From contig NZ_BLAF01000047.1 in the NCBI RefSeq assembly GCF_009687885.1, positions 34,217 to 98,216 of the forward strand: a DNA stretch of 64,000 bases. Reading direction: 5' to 3'. Positions 42,139 to 50,802 of the stretch are shown in pieces. A program made the position numbers and the translations under genes. The number at the start of each line of letters is the position of its first letter. Within the stretch, counting starts at the first letter, position 1. Source of the stretch: Acrocarpospora pleiomorpha (GTDB lineage: Bacteria; Actinomycetota; Actinomycetes; Streptosporangiales; Streptosporangiaceae). The notes under the pieces are model-generated. The model made no database searches and was not told where the DNA came from. It saw only the letters and a program-made list of their open reading frames with translations.

Positions 42139-42807
42139 GTGCCCAAACCGCCTATCAACCAGCGCCTCGCCGAAGCCGCCGTGGCGCTCTTCGACGAGAA
42201 CGGCTACGACGAGACCACCGTCGACGACATCGCGGCCCGAGCGGGGGTGAGCCGCAGCACGTTCTTCCGCTATTACCGGTCCAAGGAAGACGCGATCTTC
42301 CCCGACCACGACACCCTGCTCGCCACGGTCGACGCCCGCCTGCGCTCCTCGACCGCCGACACGGCGATCGTCGCCATCATCGACGCGGTCCGCATCGTGC
42401 TGGCGCACTACGTGGACGACGCGGAGGTGTCGCTGCGCCGCTACCGCCTAGTCGGCCGGGTGCCGGCGCTACGCGCCAGGGAGATCGCCAGCGTGGCCCG
42501 CTACCAGCGGTTGTTCCGCGAGTTCGCCGGTGAGTGGCTGGCCGGGACGCCCGACGCCGACCTGCGCGCCGAACTCGTGGCCGCCTCGGTCGTGGCCGCG
42601 CACAACCAGGTCCTGCGCGGGTGGCTGCGCGGCGGCGGCACGTACGACCCCTTCGGCGCCCTCGACCACGCCCTGCGTTATGTGACCGCCACCTTCCGCC
42701 ACCTGGAGCAGCCGCGCGAGGAGGCCGACGAGGTCGTCGTGGCGACATTCCGGCGCTCGGCCTCTCCGCAGGCCGTCATGACGGCTATCCAGCAGCACCT
42801 GGAGTGA
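42139..42807 (+). CDS. TetR-family regulator of the carboxylase genes
   Basis: 222 residues from GTG 42139 (VPKPPINQRLAEAAVALFDENGYDETTVDDIAARAGVSRSTFFRYYRSKEDAIF). The C-terminal domain (LVGRVPALRAREIASVARYQRLFREFAGEWL) matches the MftR-like/actinomycete TetR C-terminal class. Divergent from the acyl-CoA carboxylase beta gene and likely its repressor. Its last 23 bp overlap the converging MDR dehydrogenase gene. Confidence 0.88.
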   Translation: MPKPPINQRLAEAAVALFDENGYDETTVDDIAARAGVSRSTFFRYYRSKEDAIFPDHDTLLATVDARLRSSTADTAIVAIIDAVRIVLAHYVDDAEVSLRRYRLVGRVPALRAREIASVARYQRLFREFAGEWLAGTPDADLRAELVAASVVAAHNQVLRGWLRGGGTYDPFGALDHALRYVTATFRHLEQPREEADEVVVATFRRSASPQAVMTAIQQHLE

Positions 42808-43783
42808 CGGCCACCTTGACCGCGTCCCCGTCTTCAAGGGCGTACGCGAACGCGGCGTTGATGTCTGTGAGCGGGAAGGTTCGGGTGACCGCGGCGCCGA
42901 GGCGTACCGCGTGGGTGTTGATGAGAGCCGTGGCTTGGCGGAACTCGTCGGTCCGGTAGCCGAAGGAGCCGTGGATCTCGATCGGGTTGGGGAGGGGCGG
43001 CAAGGGGACGGGGCCGAGAGCGGCGACGGCGATGTGGCCGTGCGGGGCGGTGGCGTCGACGGCCAGGCGGAGCGCCGCCGGGGTGCCCGCCGCGACGATG
43101 GTCCACGGGAACGCGCCGATCGGGTGGCCGGGGATGTGGACGGCCTGGGCGCCCGCGGCCAGGGCGGTCGCGTGGCGCGCGGGGCGGGGTTCGACGGCGG
43201 TCACCTTCAGGTGGCGGGCGTGCGCGGCCGCGATCACACACAGGCCGAGCGGGCCCGCGCCGACCACCAGCACCGCGTCGCCGGGCCGGGTGTCGCCGAG
43301 GGCGGCCACGCAGTGCAGGGCGACCGCGAGAGGCTCGGCCCAGATCGCGTCGAGGTCCGGGACGTCGGCGGCCAGCGGGGTCACGTCGCCGGGTTCCAGA
43401 TCGCGCAGGACGAGCTCCTCGGCGTACCCGCCAGGGCGCTGGAACGACAGGGTGAGCTCGCGGGACCGATCGCACAGCTGGGTGCTGCCCTGCGCGCAGT
43501 ACCAGCAGCGTCCGCACGAGCGCATCGGCCGCACCATGACCCTGGCGCCGACGGGCAAGGTCGCCCGCTCGCCCGCCTCGGATACGCGGGCCACGATCTC
43601 GTGGCCGAGCACCTGGTCGGGGGCGGCGTCGCCGGCGCGGAAGGTCGCCAGGTCCGAGCCGCAGATCCCGACGGCGAGCACGTCCATGCGCACGTCGGCG
43701 GGGCCAAGAGAACTCTCCGGCCCCGGTGCGACCTCGAATCGCCGGGGCGCGGTCAGCAGCGCGCGCTTCGGTCCCTCACTCAT
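42785..43783 (-). CDS. Zinc-dependent MDR alcohol/polyol dehydrogenase
   Basis: A 332-residue enzyme with catalytic zinc ligands in VGICGSD and GHEIVARV, structural-zinc cysteines CGRCWYCAQGSTQLC and the Rossmann motif VLVVGAGPLGLCVIAAAHA. It should oxidise a secondary alcohol with NAD(P). Last gene of the 14-gene operon 42785-59170, overlapping the half-MDR gene by 4 bp. The substrate is presumably an intermediate of that pathway. Confidence 0.9.
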   Translation of the reverse strand: MSEGPKRALLTAPRRFEVAPGPESSLGPADVRMDVLAVGICGSDLATFRAGDAAPDQVLGHEIVARVSEAGERATLPVGARVMVRPMRSCGRCWYCAQGSTQLCDRSRELTLSFQRPGGYAEELVLRDLEPGDVTPLAADVPDLDAIWAEPLAVALHCVAALGDTRPGDAVLVVGAGPLGLCVIAAAHARHLKVTAVEPRPARHATALAAGAQAVHIPGHPIGAFPWTIVAAGTPAALRLAVDATAPHGHIAVAALGPVPLPPLPNPIEIHGSFGYRTDEFRQATALINTHAVRLGAAVTRTFPLTDINAAFAYALEDGDAVKVAVTPGAAG

Positions 43784-44127
43784 CCCGGCCGTCCGATGAC
43801 GGTCACTTCTCGGGCGACCAGCGTGTCCAGGCTGGGCATGACGGTCTCGGCCGCGAGGGACGCCACCCGGCCGCCGCGCCGCACCCAGCGGGCGGCCAGA
43901 TCCAGCCGCCCCCGCACCGACACCACGACGTCGGCGCGCCCGCTGCCGCCGCGCGCCTCCAGCGCCGCGCGCGCCGCCGCGAGGGTCGGGCCCTCGCCGT
44001 CGAGCAGCTCGTCCGCGCCGTACGCCGAGGTGAATCCGGCCGCCGCGAGCCCGGCCAGCAGCCCCGGCAGTTCCCCCGCAGGACCCAGCACCAGCAGCAC
44101 GTCCTCGACGCGCGCGAACTCCTTCAT
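43780..44127 (-). CDS. Small protein resembling half of an MDR nucleotide-binding domain
   Basis: A 115-residue protein from ATG 44127, overlapping both neighbours by 4 bp. The C-terminal part (RADVVVSVRGRLDLAARWVRRGGRVASLAAETVMPSLDTLVAREVTVIGRPG) looks like the end of an MDR Rossmann domain, where the nicotinamide ribose and a substrate loop are held; the N-terminal part (VEDVLLVLGPAGELPGLLAGLAAAGFTSAYGADELLD) looks like its beta-alpha-beta start, without a full GxGxxG. No catalytic domain precedes it. Tight coupling suggests a retained gene, perhaps a partner subunit of the downstream MDR enzyme or the preceding kinase. Confidence 0.65.
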   Translation of the reverse strand: MKEFARVEDVLLVLGPAGELPGLLAGLAAAGFTSAYGADELLDGEGPTLAAARAALEARGGSGRADVVVSVRGRLDLAARWVRRGGRVASLAAETVMPSLDTLVAREVTVIGRPG

Positions 44128-45140
44128 CGACCCTCCCCGCCCAGCAGTTCCCCGGCCCGATCCAGCATGTACGGCGAGGCGTCGGCCAGCACCTCCCAGG
44201 CCGGATCGGGCCGCCGTCCGGTCCGATGCAGGCGCAGGCTCATCGCGGTGATACAGCTGAGCCGGAATCCGGCCAATGCCCGGAACCAGTCCAGATCCGG
44301 CACCTCCAGGCCACCCGCCGCGCGATACGCCCCCAGCAGGAACTCCGGCGAGGGCGACCACCGCGACCACTGGTGCCGGGCCGGACCCCAGCTGCGCGGG
44401 TCGTACATCATGCAGATCCACCCGATGTCCACCCCCGCGCACCCGATCGAGGCGATCTCCCAGTCCAGGACCGCGGTCAGCCGCCCCTCGGCGAACAGCC
44501 AGTTGTTGGAGTAGAAGTCGCCGTGCACCACGCTCGTCTCGGCCACCTCCGGCATGCTCGCCACCAGCCGGTCCCTCAGTCGTAACCCGCGCTCGATCCA
44601 GCGCGGGTCGTCGGACTTCAGCAGGCTCGGCGTCCAGGAGTCGATCTCGCCGGCCAGATCCCGCGGGGTGCTCCAGCCGGCCAGCTCGCGCCGCCAGTCC
44701 ACCCGGTGGATCGCCGCCAGCACGCCCATCGCCTCCGCGAACACCGGCTCGAGCCCCGAGCCGTCGACCAGCTCGGCCGCCCCGGCGTCGAACAGGTGCG
44801 TCGACTGCCCGCGCACGTGCTCCACCATGTGGTACGGCACGCCGAACCACGACTCGTCCGCGTCGAACCAGCGCACGCCGGGCACCGGCAACCCGGCCCG
44901 TTTCATCGCGCGCAGCAGCGGCACCTGCCGCATCACGTCGGCGTTGCCCTGCCGCGCGACCCCGGGCGGGGCCAGCCGCACGACCAGCGCCTCACGCTCA
45001 CCCCGGTGCTCGACGTCGAAGCCGTAGCTGATCCCGGAGTTGCCCGGCATCCGGCGCACGCCGCCCACCACCGCCCCGGGACCGTAGTGCGCACGCGCCC
45101 ACGCCTCCAGCCGCCCGGCGAAAACAGCATGATCGCTCAC
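44124..45140 (-). CDS. APH/ACAD11-type phosphotransferase (acyl-CoA hydroxyl kinase-like)
   Basis: 338 residues from GTG 45140 (AAGGAA upstream). A protein-kinase-like fold of the aminoglycoside phosphotransferase family: GNSGISYGFDVEHRGEREALVVRLAPPG, HMVEHVRGQSTHLFD, the catalytic loop VVHGDFYSNNWLFAEG and the metal motif LDWEIASIGCAGVDIGW. This class, found next to acyl-CoA dehydrogenases in bacteria and fused to one in ACAD10/11, phosphorylates hydroxyacyl-CoA (4-hydroxy) before elimination; LvaA of levulinate catabolism is the studied example. The acyl-CoA dehydrogenase, ligase and SDR needed for that scheme are in the same operon. Confidence 0.85.
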   Translation of the reverse strand: MSDHAVFAGRLEAWARAHYGPGAVVGGVRRMPGNSGISYGFDVEHRGEREALVVRLAPPGVARQGNADVMRQVPLLRAMKRAGLPVPGVRWFDADESWFGVPYHMVEHVRGQSTHLFDAGAAELVDGSGLEPVFAEAMGVLAAIHRVDWRRELAGWSTPRDLAGEIDSWTPSLLKSDDPRWIERGLRLRDRLVASMPEVAETSVVHGDFYSNNWLFAEGRLTAVLDWEIASIGCAGVDIGWICMMYDPRSWGPARHQWSRWSPSPEFLLGAYRAAGGLEVPDLDWFRALAGFRLSCITAMSLRLHRTGRRPDPAWEVLADASPYMLDRAGELLGGEGR

Positions 45141-45154
45141 AGTGGTTCCTTCAT

Positions 45155-47107
45155 CTAGTACGCAACCAGTTGCTCGACGGCCCTGACCACGGCGGCCTGG
45201 TCCGGCAGCCAGAGCCGTTCCAGGTTCGGCGCGTACGGCGGGGGCATCCTGGCCGCGCCCACCCGCGTGATCGGGGCGTCCAGCAGCTCGAACGCGTGCT
45301 CCCCGACGTGGGCGCTGATCTCCGCGCCGACCCCGAAGTCGGTGATCGCCTCGTGCGCGATGAGCAGGCGCGAGGTCTTGGCCAGCGAGGCGATGATCGT
45401 CTGGTAGTCCAGCGGCGCGATGGTGCGCAGGTCGACGACCTCGCACTCGATGCCGCGCCCGGCCAGGTCCCGCGCGGCGGCCAGGCAGACCTGCGCCATC
45501 CGCGAGTAGCTGACGACAGTGACGTCGGAGCCTTCCCTGACGACGTGCGCGCGGCCGAGTTCGAGGGACTCGCTCCGGTCGGGCGCGTCCCCGGAGACCT
45601 CGTAGAGCAGCCGGTTCTCGATGACGATGACCGGGTTGGGGTCGCGCACCGCCGCCCGCAGCAGGCCGTACGCGTCGGCGGGGGTGGACGGCATGACCAC
45701 CTTGAGCCCGGGAATGGCGGCCAGCAGCACCTCGAGGCTCTGCGAGTGCTGGCTGCCGGAGGAGCGGCCCGCGCCGAACTGGGTGCGCACGGTCAGCGGC
45801 ACCTGGACGGCGCCGCCGGTCATGAACCGCATCTTGGCCGCCTGGTTCATGAGCTGGTCCAGGCAGACCCCGATGAAGTCGATGTACATGAGCTCCACCA
45901 CCGGCCGCAGCCCGGACATGGCCGCGCCCACGCCGAGGCCCATGATGGCGGTCTCGGAGATCGGCGTGTCGATGAGCCGCCCGGGGAAACGCTCGTGCAG
46001 CCCCCGGGTGAGGCCGAAGACGTTGCCGCCCGCCGCCACGTCGATGCCGGCCAGGAAGACCGAGGGGTCGGTGGCCAGCTCGTCCTCCAGCGCGGCGCGG
46101 ATGGCCCGGCTGGTCTTGATGGCGGGGGTGGCCTGGACGTCCGCGGGGACGGGCAGCGGCGGCCGGTGCCCGACCGGCGAGTAGACGTACTCCTGGAGGG
46201 TTTCCGCGCCGGGTTCCGGCGCGGCCCTGGCGAACGCGATGGCCGCCTCGACCTCGCGCCCGACCTCGTCGGCGATCTTGGCGAGCAGGTCGCCGTCGCC
46301 GTCGGCGCGGATCCGCGCGGCCAGGATGGCGAGCGGGTCGTTGCCCTCCCGGGCGGCCAGGTCCTCGGGCGTGCGGTAGCGCTGCTGGTCGCCCTCGTAG
46401 TGGCCGCGCGCCCGGTAGGTCTCGGCCTCCACCAGGACGGGCCCCGCGCCCGACCTGACCCGGGCGACCTGGCCGGCCATCACCCGGGCGACGGCCTCGA
46501 CGTCGTTGCCGTCCGCGTGGGCGTAGGCGATGCCGTAGCCGCGCGCGCGTTCGGCCAGCGGGAGTTCGCGGATGACCGTCGCGTCGGAGAACTCGGCGAA
46601 GTGGTTGTTCTCGCAGAGGAACACGATCGGCAGGTCCTTCACGGCGGCCAGGTTGACCGCCTCGTGGAAGGCCCCCTGGGACACCGCGCCGTCCCCGAAG
46701 AAGGCCACCGCGACATCGGAGGTCCCGCGCAGCCGCATCGCCATGGCCGCGCCGGTGGCGATCGGCAGGCCCGCGCCGACGATGCCGTTCGCGCCGAAGA
46801 CCCCGGCGTCCAGGTCGGCGATGTGCATCGAGCCTCCCCGGCCCCGGCAGCTGCCGTCGGCCCGGCCGAGCAGTTCGGCGAACATGCGGCCCATGTCGCC
46901 GCCCTTGGCCAGCACGTGCCCGTGGCCCCGGTGCGTGGAGGTGATGATGTCGCTTCCGGTCAGCACCGAGCACGCGCCGACGGCGACCGCCTCCTGGCCG
47001 ATCGACACGTGCACGAAACCGGGGATCTCGCCGTCCCGGTAGAGCTGCGCGGTGCGCTCCTCGAACCGCCGGATCCGCGCCATCCGCCGATACAGCTCGA
47101 CCCTCAC
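45155..47107 (-). CDS. 2-oxoacid/acetoin-type dehydrogenase E1, fused alpha and beta chains
   Basis: 650 residues from GTG 47107, overlapping the CaiB stop. The alpha part (about 1-320) has the TPP site FFGDGAVSQGAFHEAVNLAAVKDLPIVFLCENNHFAE and THRGHGHVLAKGGD; the beta part (about 340-650) has DTPISETAIMGLGVGAAMSGLRPVVELMYIDF, RTQFGAGRSSGSQHSQSLE and VVSYSRMAQVCLAAARDL. Alpha and beta are usually separate genes in branched-chain or acetoin dehydrogenases. No E2 or E3 is in the window, so it must borrow them or act as a stand-alone TPP enzyme. Confidence 0.9.
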   Translation of the reverse strand: MRVELYRRMARIRRFEERTAQLYRDGEIPGFVHVSIGQEAVAVGACSVLTGSDIITSTHRGHGHVLAKGGDMGRMFAELLGRADGSCRGRGGSMHIADLDAGVFGANGIVGAGLPIATGAAMAMRLRGTSDVAVAFFGDGAVSQGAFHEAVNLAAVKDLPIVFLCENNHFAEFSDATVIRELPLAERARGYGIAYAHADGNDVEAVARVMAGQVARVRSGAGPVLVEAETYRARGHYEGDQQRYRTPEDLAAREGNDPLAILAARIRADGDGDLLAKIADEVGREVEAAIAFARAAPEPGAETLQEYVYSPVGHRPPLPVPADVQATPAIKTSRAIRAALEDELATDPSVFLAGIDVAAGGNVFGLTRGLHERFPGRLIDTPISETAIMGLGVGAAMSGLRPVVELMYIDFIGVCLDQLMNQAAKMRFMTGGAVQVPLTVRTQFGAGRSSGSQHSQSLEVLLAAIPGLKVVMPSTPADAYGLLRAAVRDPNPVIVIENRLLYEVSGDAPDRSESLELGRAHVVREGSDVTVVSYSRMAQVCLAAARDLAGRGIECEVVDLRTIAPLDYQTIIASLAKTSRLLIAHEAITDFGVGAEISAHVGEHAFELLDAPITRVGAARMPPPYAPNLERLWLPDQAAVVRAVEQLVAY

Positions 47108-48285
47108 CACTGGGCGCCGTCCTGGACCACGGTGCCGTCGCCGATCAGGTCGTCGACCTCCGCCGCCGGCAGCCCCCAGGAGGTCAGCGCCGCCACCGTG
47201 TGCTCCCCCGGCGAGGGCGGCGGCGACGGCACTCCGGGGGCGGTACGGCTGAAGCGCGGCGCGGGCGCGGGCTGCACCGTCGAGCCGACCCGCACGAAGG
47301 CGTCCCGCTCGACGTTCAGGGGATGCCCGGCCGCCTCCCCCAACGGCACCACCTCGGTCAGGCAGGCGTCGGTCCCCTCGAACTCGGCCAGCCACTCGGC
47401 CTGGGTACGGCTCCGGAACACCTCCGCCATACGCTTCTTGAGCACCGGCCACGAGTCCGGCCTGGCCTGCCCGTCCAGGAAGTCCCGGTCCTGGTCGAGC
47501 CCGAGACCTTCCAGCAGCCGCCGGTAGAACTGCGGCTCGATCGCGCCCGCCGCGACGTGCCGGCCGTCGGCGCACTCGTACACGTTGTAGTAGTGCGAGC
47601 CGCCGTCCAGCAGGTTGACCCCACGCGCGGGCGACCAGAACCCCTCGCCGGCGAACGCGTGGAACATCGTCATGAGCAGCGAGGCGCCGTCCACGATGGA
47701 GGCGTCCACCACCTGCCCGCGACCGGAGGCGCGGGCCTCGTGCAGGGCGCACACCAGGCCGAACGCCAGCAGCATGCCGCCGCCGCCGAAATCGCCCACC
47801 ACGTTGAGCGGCGGCAGCGGCGACTCGGGCGTGCCGATCGCCGCCAGCACGCCGGTCAGCCCGATGTAGTTGATGTCGTGCCCGGCCCGCCCGGCCAGCG
47901 ACCCCTGCTGGCCCCAGCCGGTCATCCGCCCGAAGACGATGCGCGGGTTACGTTCCGCGCAGGCCTCGGGGCCGATGCCGAGCCGTTCGGCCACGCCGGG
48001 CCGGAAACCCTCGAAGATGATGTCCGCGGACTCCACCAGCCGCAGCACCGTCTCCGCGCCGCGCGGGGACTTCAGGTCGATCGCCACCGAACGCCGCCCC
48101 CGGTTCATCAGGTCGGCGTGCGGCGGCAGCGGGTTGGCCGGGCTGCGGTAGCCGGGCCGGTCCACCCGCAGCACCTCCGCGCCCATGTCGGCGAGCATCA
48201 TGCCGCAGAAGGGGCCGGGGCCGATCCCGCCGATCTCGATGACCCGCACACCACTCAGCGGTCCTGTGCTCACAATTGGGCTCAC
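47104..48285 (-). CDS. CaiB/BaiF-family CoA-transferase or alpha-methylacyl-CoA racemase
   Basis: 393 residues from GTG 48285 (a second GTG lies at 48273). Family III motifs: GVRVIEIGGIGPGPFCGMMLADMGAEVLRVDRPG, RRSVAIDLKSPRGAETVLRLVESADIIFEGFRPGVAERLGIG, GRMTGWGQQGSLAGRAGHDINYIGLTGVLAAIG. The GHDINYIGLTG segment, with the Asp/His pair, is that of alpha-methylacyl-CoA racemase rather than a true CoA-transferase. It would racemise a 2-methyl-branched acyl-CoA. Overlaps both operon neighbours. Confidence 0.88.
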   Translation of the reverse strand: MSPIVSTGPLSGVRVIEIGGIGPGPFCGMMLADMGAEVLRVDRPGYRSPANPLPPHADLMNRGRRSVAIDLKSPRGAETVLRLVESADIIFEGFRPGVAERLGIGPEACAERNPRIVFGRMTGWGQQGSLAGRAGHDINYIGLTGVLAAIGTPESPLPPLNVVGDFGGGGMLLAFGLVCALHEARASGRGQVVDASIVDGASLLMTMFHAFAGEGFWSPARGVNLLDGGSHYYNVYECADGRHVAAGAIEPQFYRRLLEGLGLDQDRDFLDGQARPDSWPVLKKRMAEVFRSRTQAEWLAEFEGTDACLTEVVPLGEAAGHPLNVERDAFVRVGSTVQPAPAPRFSRTAPGVPSPPPSPGEHTVAALTSWGLPAAEVDDLIGDGTVVQDGAQW

Positions 48286-48989
48286 AATGTCCACCCGCCA
48301 TCCACGGTCAGCACCGCGCCGGTGCAGAAGGTCGCGTCCTCGGCCAGGAAGACCGCGGCTTTGGCGATCTCCTCGGCCGTGCCGAACCGGCCGAGCACCG
48401 TGCGGTCCACGATGCGCTGCCTGGCTCGTTCGCCGAGTCCGGTGGTCATGTCGGTGTCCACGAATCCGGGGGCCAGCACGTTGACCCGGACACCGCTTTC
48501 CCGTCCGTTTTCCTTGGCCAGCGCCCGTGCGAATCCGGTCATGGCGGACTTGGCGCTGGCGTAGGCGGTGTCGCCGGGGAAACCGGCCTGGCCTATCACC
48601 GAGGAGACCAGCAGGAGCGAGCCCGCGCCGGACGCGCGGAGCGCGGGCAGCGCGGCGCGGGCCAGCAGGTGGTTGCCGCGCAGGTTCGTCTCGACAACCC
48701 GCCACCAGTCCTGCGGCGGCAGCTTCTCGATCCGCCCGCCCGCCCACTCCCCGGCGTTGAGGATCACGGTGTCAAGACCGCCCAGCCGCCGCACGCACCG
48801 GTCGATGAGCTCCTCGGCATCGCCGTCCAGCAGGTCGTACGGCTCCGCGGCCATCTCGGGCTGTTCCTTCAGCGGCTGCCGCGAGGTGAACACGACATCC
48901 ACCCCGCGATCGGACAGCGCGGCCACGATCGCCCTGCCGATGCCGCGAGCGCCGCCGGTCACCAGCGCCCGCCTGCGCGCCGCGCCCAC
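48282..48989 (-). CDS. SDR-family oxidoreductase (FabG-like)
   Basis: 235 residues from GTG 48989, which shares a base with the tetR stop (TAGTG). Rossmann TGGARGIGRAI, NAGEW (NAG motif), catalytic Ser in LLVSSVIGQ and Tyr-x3-Lys in AYASAKSAMTGFARAL; C-terminal GAVLTVDGGWTL. It interconverts a hydroxyl and keto group, plausibly on a 3-hydroxyacyl-CoA (or 4-oxoacyl-CoA) of the operon's pathway. Confidence 0.9.
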   Translation of the reverse strand: MGAARRRALVTGGARGIGRAIVAALSDRGVDVVFTSRQPLKEQPEMAAEPYDLLDGDAEELIDRCVRRLGGLDTVILNAGEWAGGRIEKLPPQDWWRVVETNLRGNHLLARAALPALRASGAGSLLLVSSVIGQAGFPGDTAYASAKSAMTGFARALAKENGRESGVRVNVLAPGFVDTDMTTGLGERARQRIVDRTVLGRFGTAEEIAKAAVFLAEDATFCTGAVLTVDGGWTL

Positions 48990-49609
48990 TAGTGCGCCGC
49001 CATGCCGTCGACGATCAGCACCACCAGCCGCTCGGCGATCTCGTCCACCGAGGTCGGGCCCTTCGGGTCCAGCCACACGTAGGTGTAGTTGAGCAGGCCG
49101 AGCACCCCCATCACGTCGATCGGATGCGCGGTACGGAAGACCCCGGCGGCCACGCCGCGCTCGAAGACCTCCTCGAACAGGCTCTGGTACTCCCGCCGCA
49201 AAGCCCGCAGCCGCACCGACCGGTCGCCGGTCAGCGAGCGCATCTCGTGCTCGGCCACGATGACGTCGCTGCGGCGCTCGGCCAGCGTGTTGAGGTGGGC
49301 GTGCACCAGCAGCCGCAGCTGCTCCCGGGGGTCGGCGGTGCTGGCCACCGCGGCCCTGCCCCGGGTCAGGGCCTCGTCCACGTGCCGTTTGCACAGGTCG
49401 AACAGCAGATCCTCCTTGGACCCGATGTGGTAGTACAGCGCGCCGCGCTGCAGGCCCGCCGCCTCGCCCAGCTCGGACACGCCGGCGCCGTGGTAGCCCT
49501 TCACGGCGAATATCTGGGACGCGACCTGCAGGATGCGGTCACGGGTGGAGTCCGCTGGCTGCTCGCCGGACACGGGGTCCTCCGTCTCTTGGGGGATGGT
49601 TGGGGTCAT
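48989..49609 (-). CDS. TetR-family regulator inside the catabolic operon
   Basis: 206 residues: STRDRILQVASQIFAVKGYHGAGVSELGEAAGLQRGALYYHIGSKEDLLFDLCKRHVDEAL, then a KstR2/FadR-like C-terminal domain (LNTLAERRSDVIVAEHEMRSLTGDRSVRLRALRREYQSLFEEVFERGVAAGVF). ATG 49609 overlaps the acyl-CoA dehydrogenase stop as ATGA. Co-transcribed with catabolic genes, so it probably represses its own operon through the palindrome at 59180-59199, with an acyl-CoA inducer (inference). Confidence 0.9.
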   Translation of the reverse strand: MTPTIPQETEDPVSGEQPADSTRDRILQVASQIFAVKGYHGAGVSELGEAAGLQRGALYYHIGSKEDLLFDLCKRHVDEALTRGRAAVASTADPREQLRLLVHAHLNTLAERRSDVIVAEHEMRSLTGDRSVRLRALRREYQSLFEEVFERGVAAGVFRTAHPIDVMGVLGLLNYTYVWLDPKGPTSVDEIAERLVVLIVDGMAAH

Positions 49610-50802
49610 CGGGCTTTGTGGGTTTTCAGGACGTTGCGGGCCACCGTCTGCCGGTGCACCTCGTCAGGGCCGTCGTAGATCCGGGCAGACCGGGCGCGGC
49701 GGTACATGTCCTGCAGCGGCAGGTCGGTGGTGAGGCCGAGCGCGCCGTGCACCTGGATGGCCCGGTCGATGACGTCGTGCAGCATCTGCGCGCCGCGGAA
49801 CTTGATCGCGCTGATCTCGGTCCTGGCCGCCCTGACGCCGTAACGGTCGATCGTCCAGGCCGCGTGCAGGGTCATCAGCCGGGCGGCGTGCAGGTCCGCC
49901 CAGGATTCGGCGATCCAGTTCTGCACGCTCTGCTTGTCGGCCAGCAGCGAGCCGTGGCTGTAGCGCGACAGCGCCCGCTCGCAGAGCAGGTCCAGGGCGC
50001 GCGAGGCCTGGCCGATCCACCGCATGCAGTGGTGGATGCGGCCGGGCCCGAGCCGCTCCTGGGCGATGCGGAAGCCCTGGCCGCGCTCGCCCAGCATCGC
50101 GTCCGCCCCGACCAGCACGCCGTCCAGGACGACCTCGGCGTGGTTCTCCAGGCGTCCCCACTCGGGCCGGGAGTCCTCCAGCGTGCCGATCTCCCGGACC
50201 ACCCGCAGCCCGGGTGCGCCGGTGGGCACGATGAACTGGCTGGCCCGCTCGTGCGGCCCGGCGTCCGGATCGCTCACCGCCATGACGATCATGAAGTCGG
50301 CCGCCGAGGCGTTGGTGATGAACCACTTGTGGCCGTCAAGACGCCAGCCGCCGGAAACTTCGGTAGCCCTGGTGGCCAGCAGCGTCGGGTCGGCTCCCGC
50401 GCCGGGCTCGGTCATCGCGTAGCTGGAGCGCACCCGCCCTTCCAGCAGTGGGACCAGCCAGCGTTCGCGCTGCTCGGCGGTGGCGTGCCGGGCCAGGATC
50501 TCGCTGTTGCCCGCGTCGGGCGCCTGGTTGCCGAACACGTACGGCGCGACCGCGCAGCGGCCGATGATCTCGTGCATGAGGCCCAGCTTGAGCTGCCCGA
50601 ACCCGGCCCCGCCCAGGTCGGGCGCGAGGTGGGCGGCCCAGAGACCGCGCTCCTTGACCACCTCCTGGAGGGGCACGATGAGCGCGGCGAACTCCTCCCG
50701 ATCCGGCCGGAGCGCCTCGATCGGCACGACGCGCTCGTCGACGAAGGTCCGCATCCAGTCGAGCTGGGACTGGAACTCCGGGTCGGTCTCAAAGCTCCAC
50801 AT
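49606..50802 (-). CDS. Acyl-CoA dehydrogenase (ACAD10/11-like)
   Basis: 398 residues beginning MWSFETDPEFQSQLDWMRTFVDERVVPIE. FAD/acyl-CoA motifs: YAMTEPGAGADPTLLATRA, WFITNASAADFMIVMAVS, RIHHCMRWIGQASRALDLLCERAL, QMLHDVIDRAIQVHGALGLTTDLPLQDMYRRARSARIYDGPDEVHRQTVAR. This subgroup is the one that co-occurs with APH-like kinases; members can catalyse phosphate elimination from 4-phosphoacyl-CoA instead of, or besides, alpha-beta dehydrogenation. It starts 14 bp inside the ligase gene. Confidence 0.9.
   Translation of the reverse strand: MWSFETDPEFQSQLDWMRTFVDERVVPIEALRPDREEFAALIVPLQEVVKERGLWAAHLAPDLGGAGFGQLKLGLMHEIIGRCAVAPYVFGNQAPDAGNSEILARHATAEQRERWLVPLLEGRVRSSYAMTEPGAGADPTLLATRATEVSGGWRLDGHKWFITNASAADFMIVMAVSDPDAGPHERASQFIVPTGAPGLRVVREIGTLEDSRPEWGRLENHAEVVLDGVLVGADAMLGERGQGFRIAQERLGPGRIHHCMRWIGQASRALDLLCERALSRYSHGSLLADKQSVQNWIAESWADLHAARLMTLHAAWTIDRYGVRAARTEISAIKFRGAQMLHDVIDRAIQVHGALGLTTDLPLQDMYRRARSARIYDGPDEVHRQTVARNVLKTHKAR

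Noticed and set aside
43780..44850. Longer 356-codon frame for the half-MDR protein.
   Set aside because: Its N-terminal two thirds overlap the kinase gene out of frame; the coding similarity begins only at the ATG at 44127.
45170..47527. A 785-codon frame opposite the E1 gene.
   Set aside because: Antisense shadow of codon bias; the minus strand carries clear TPP enzyme and CaiB motifs.
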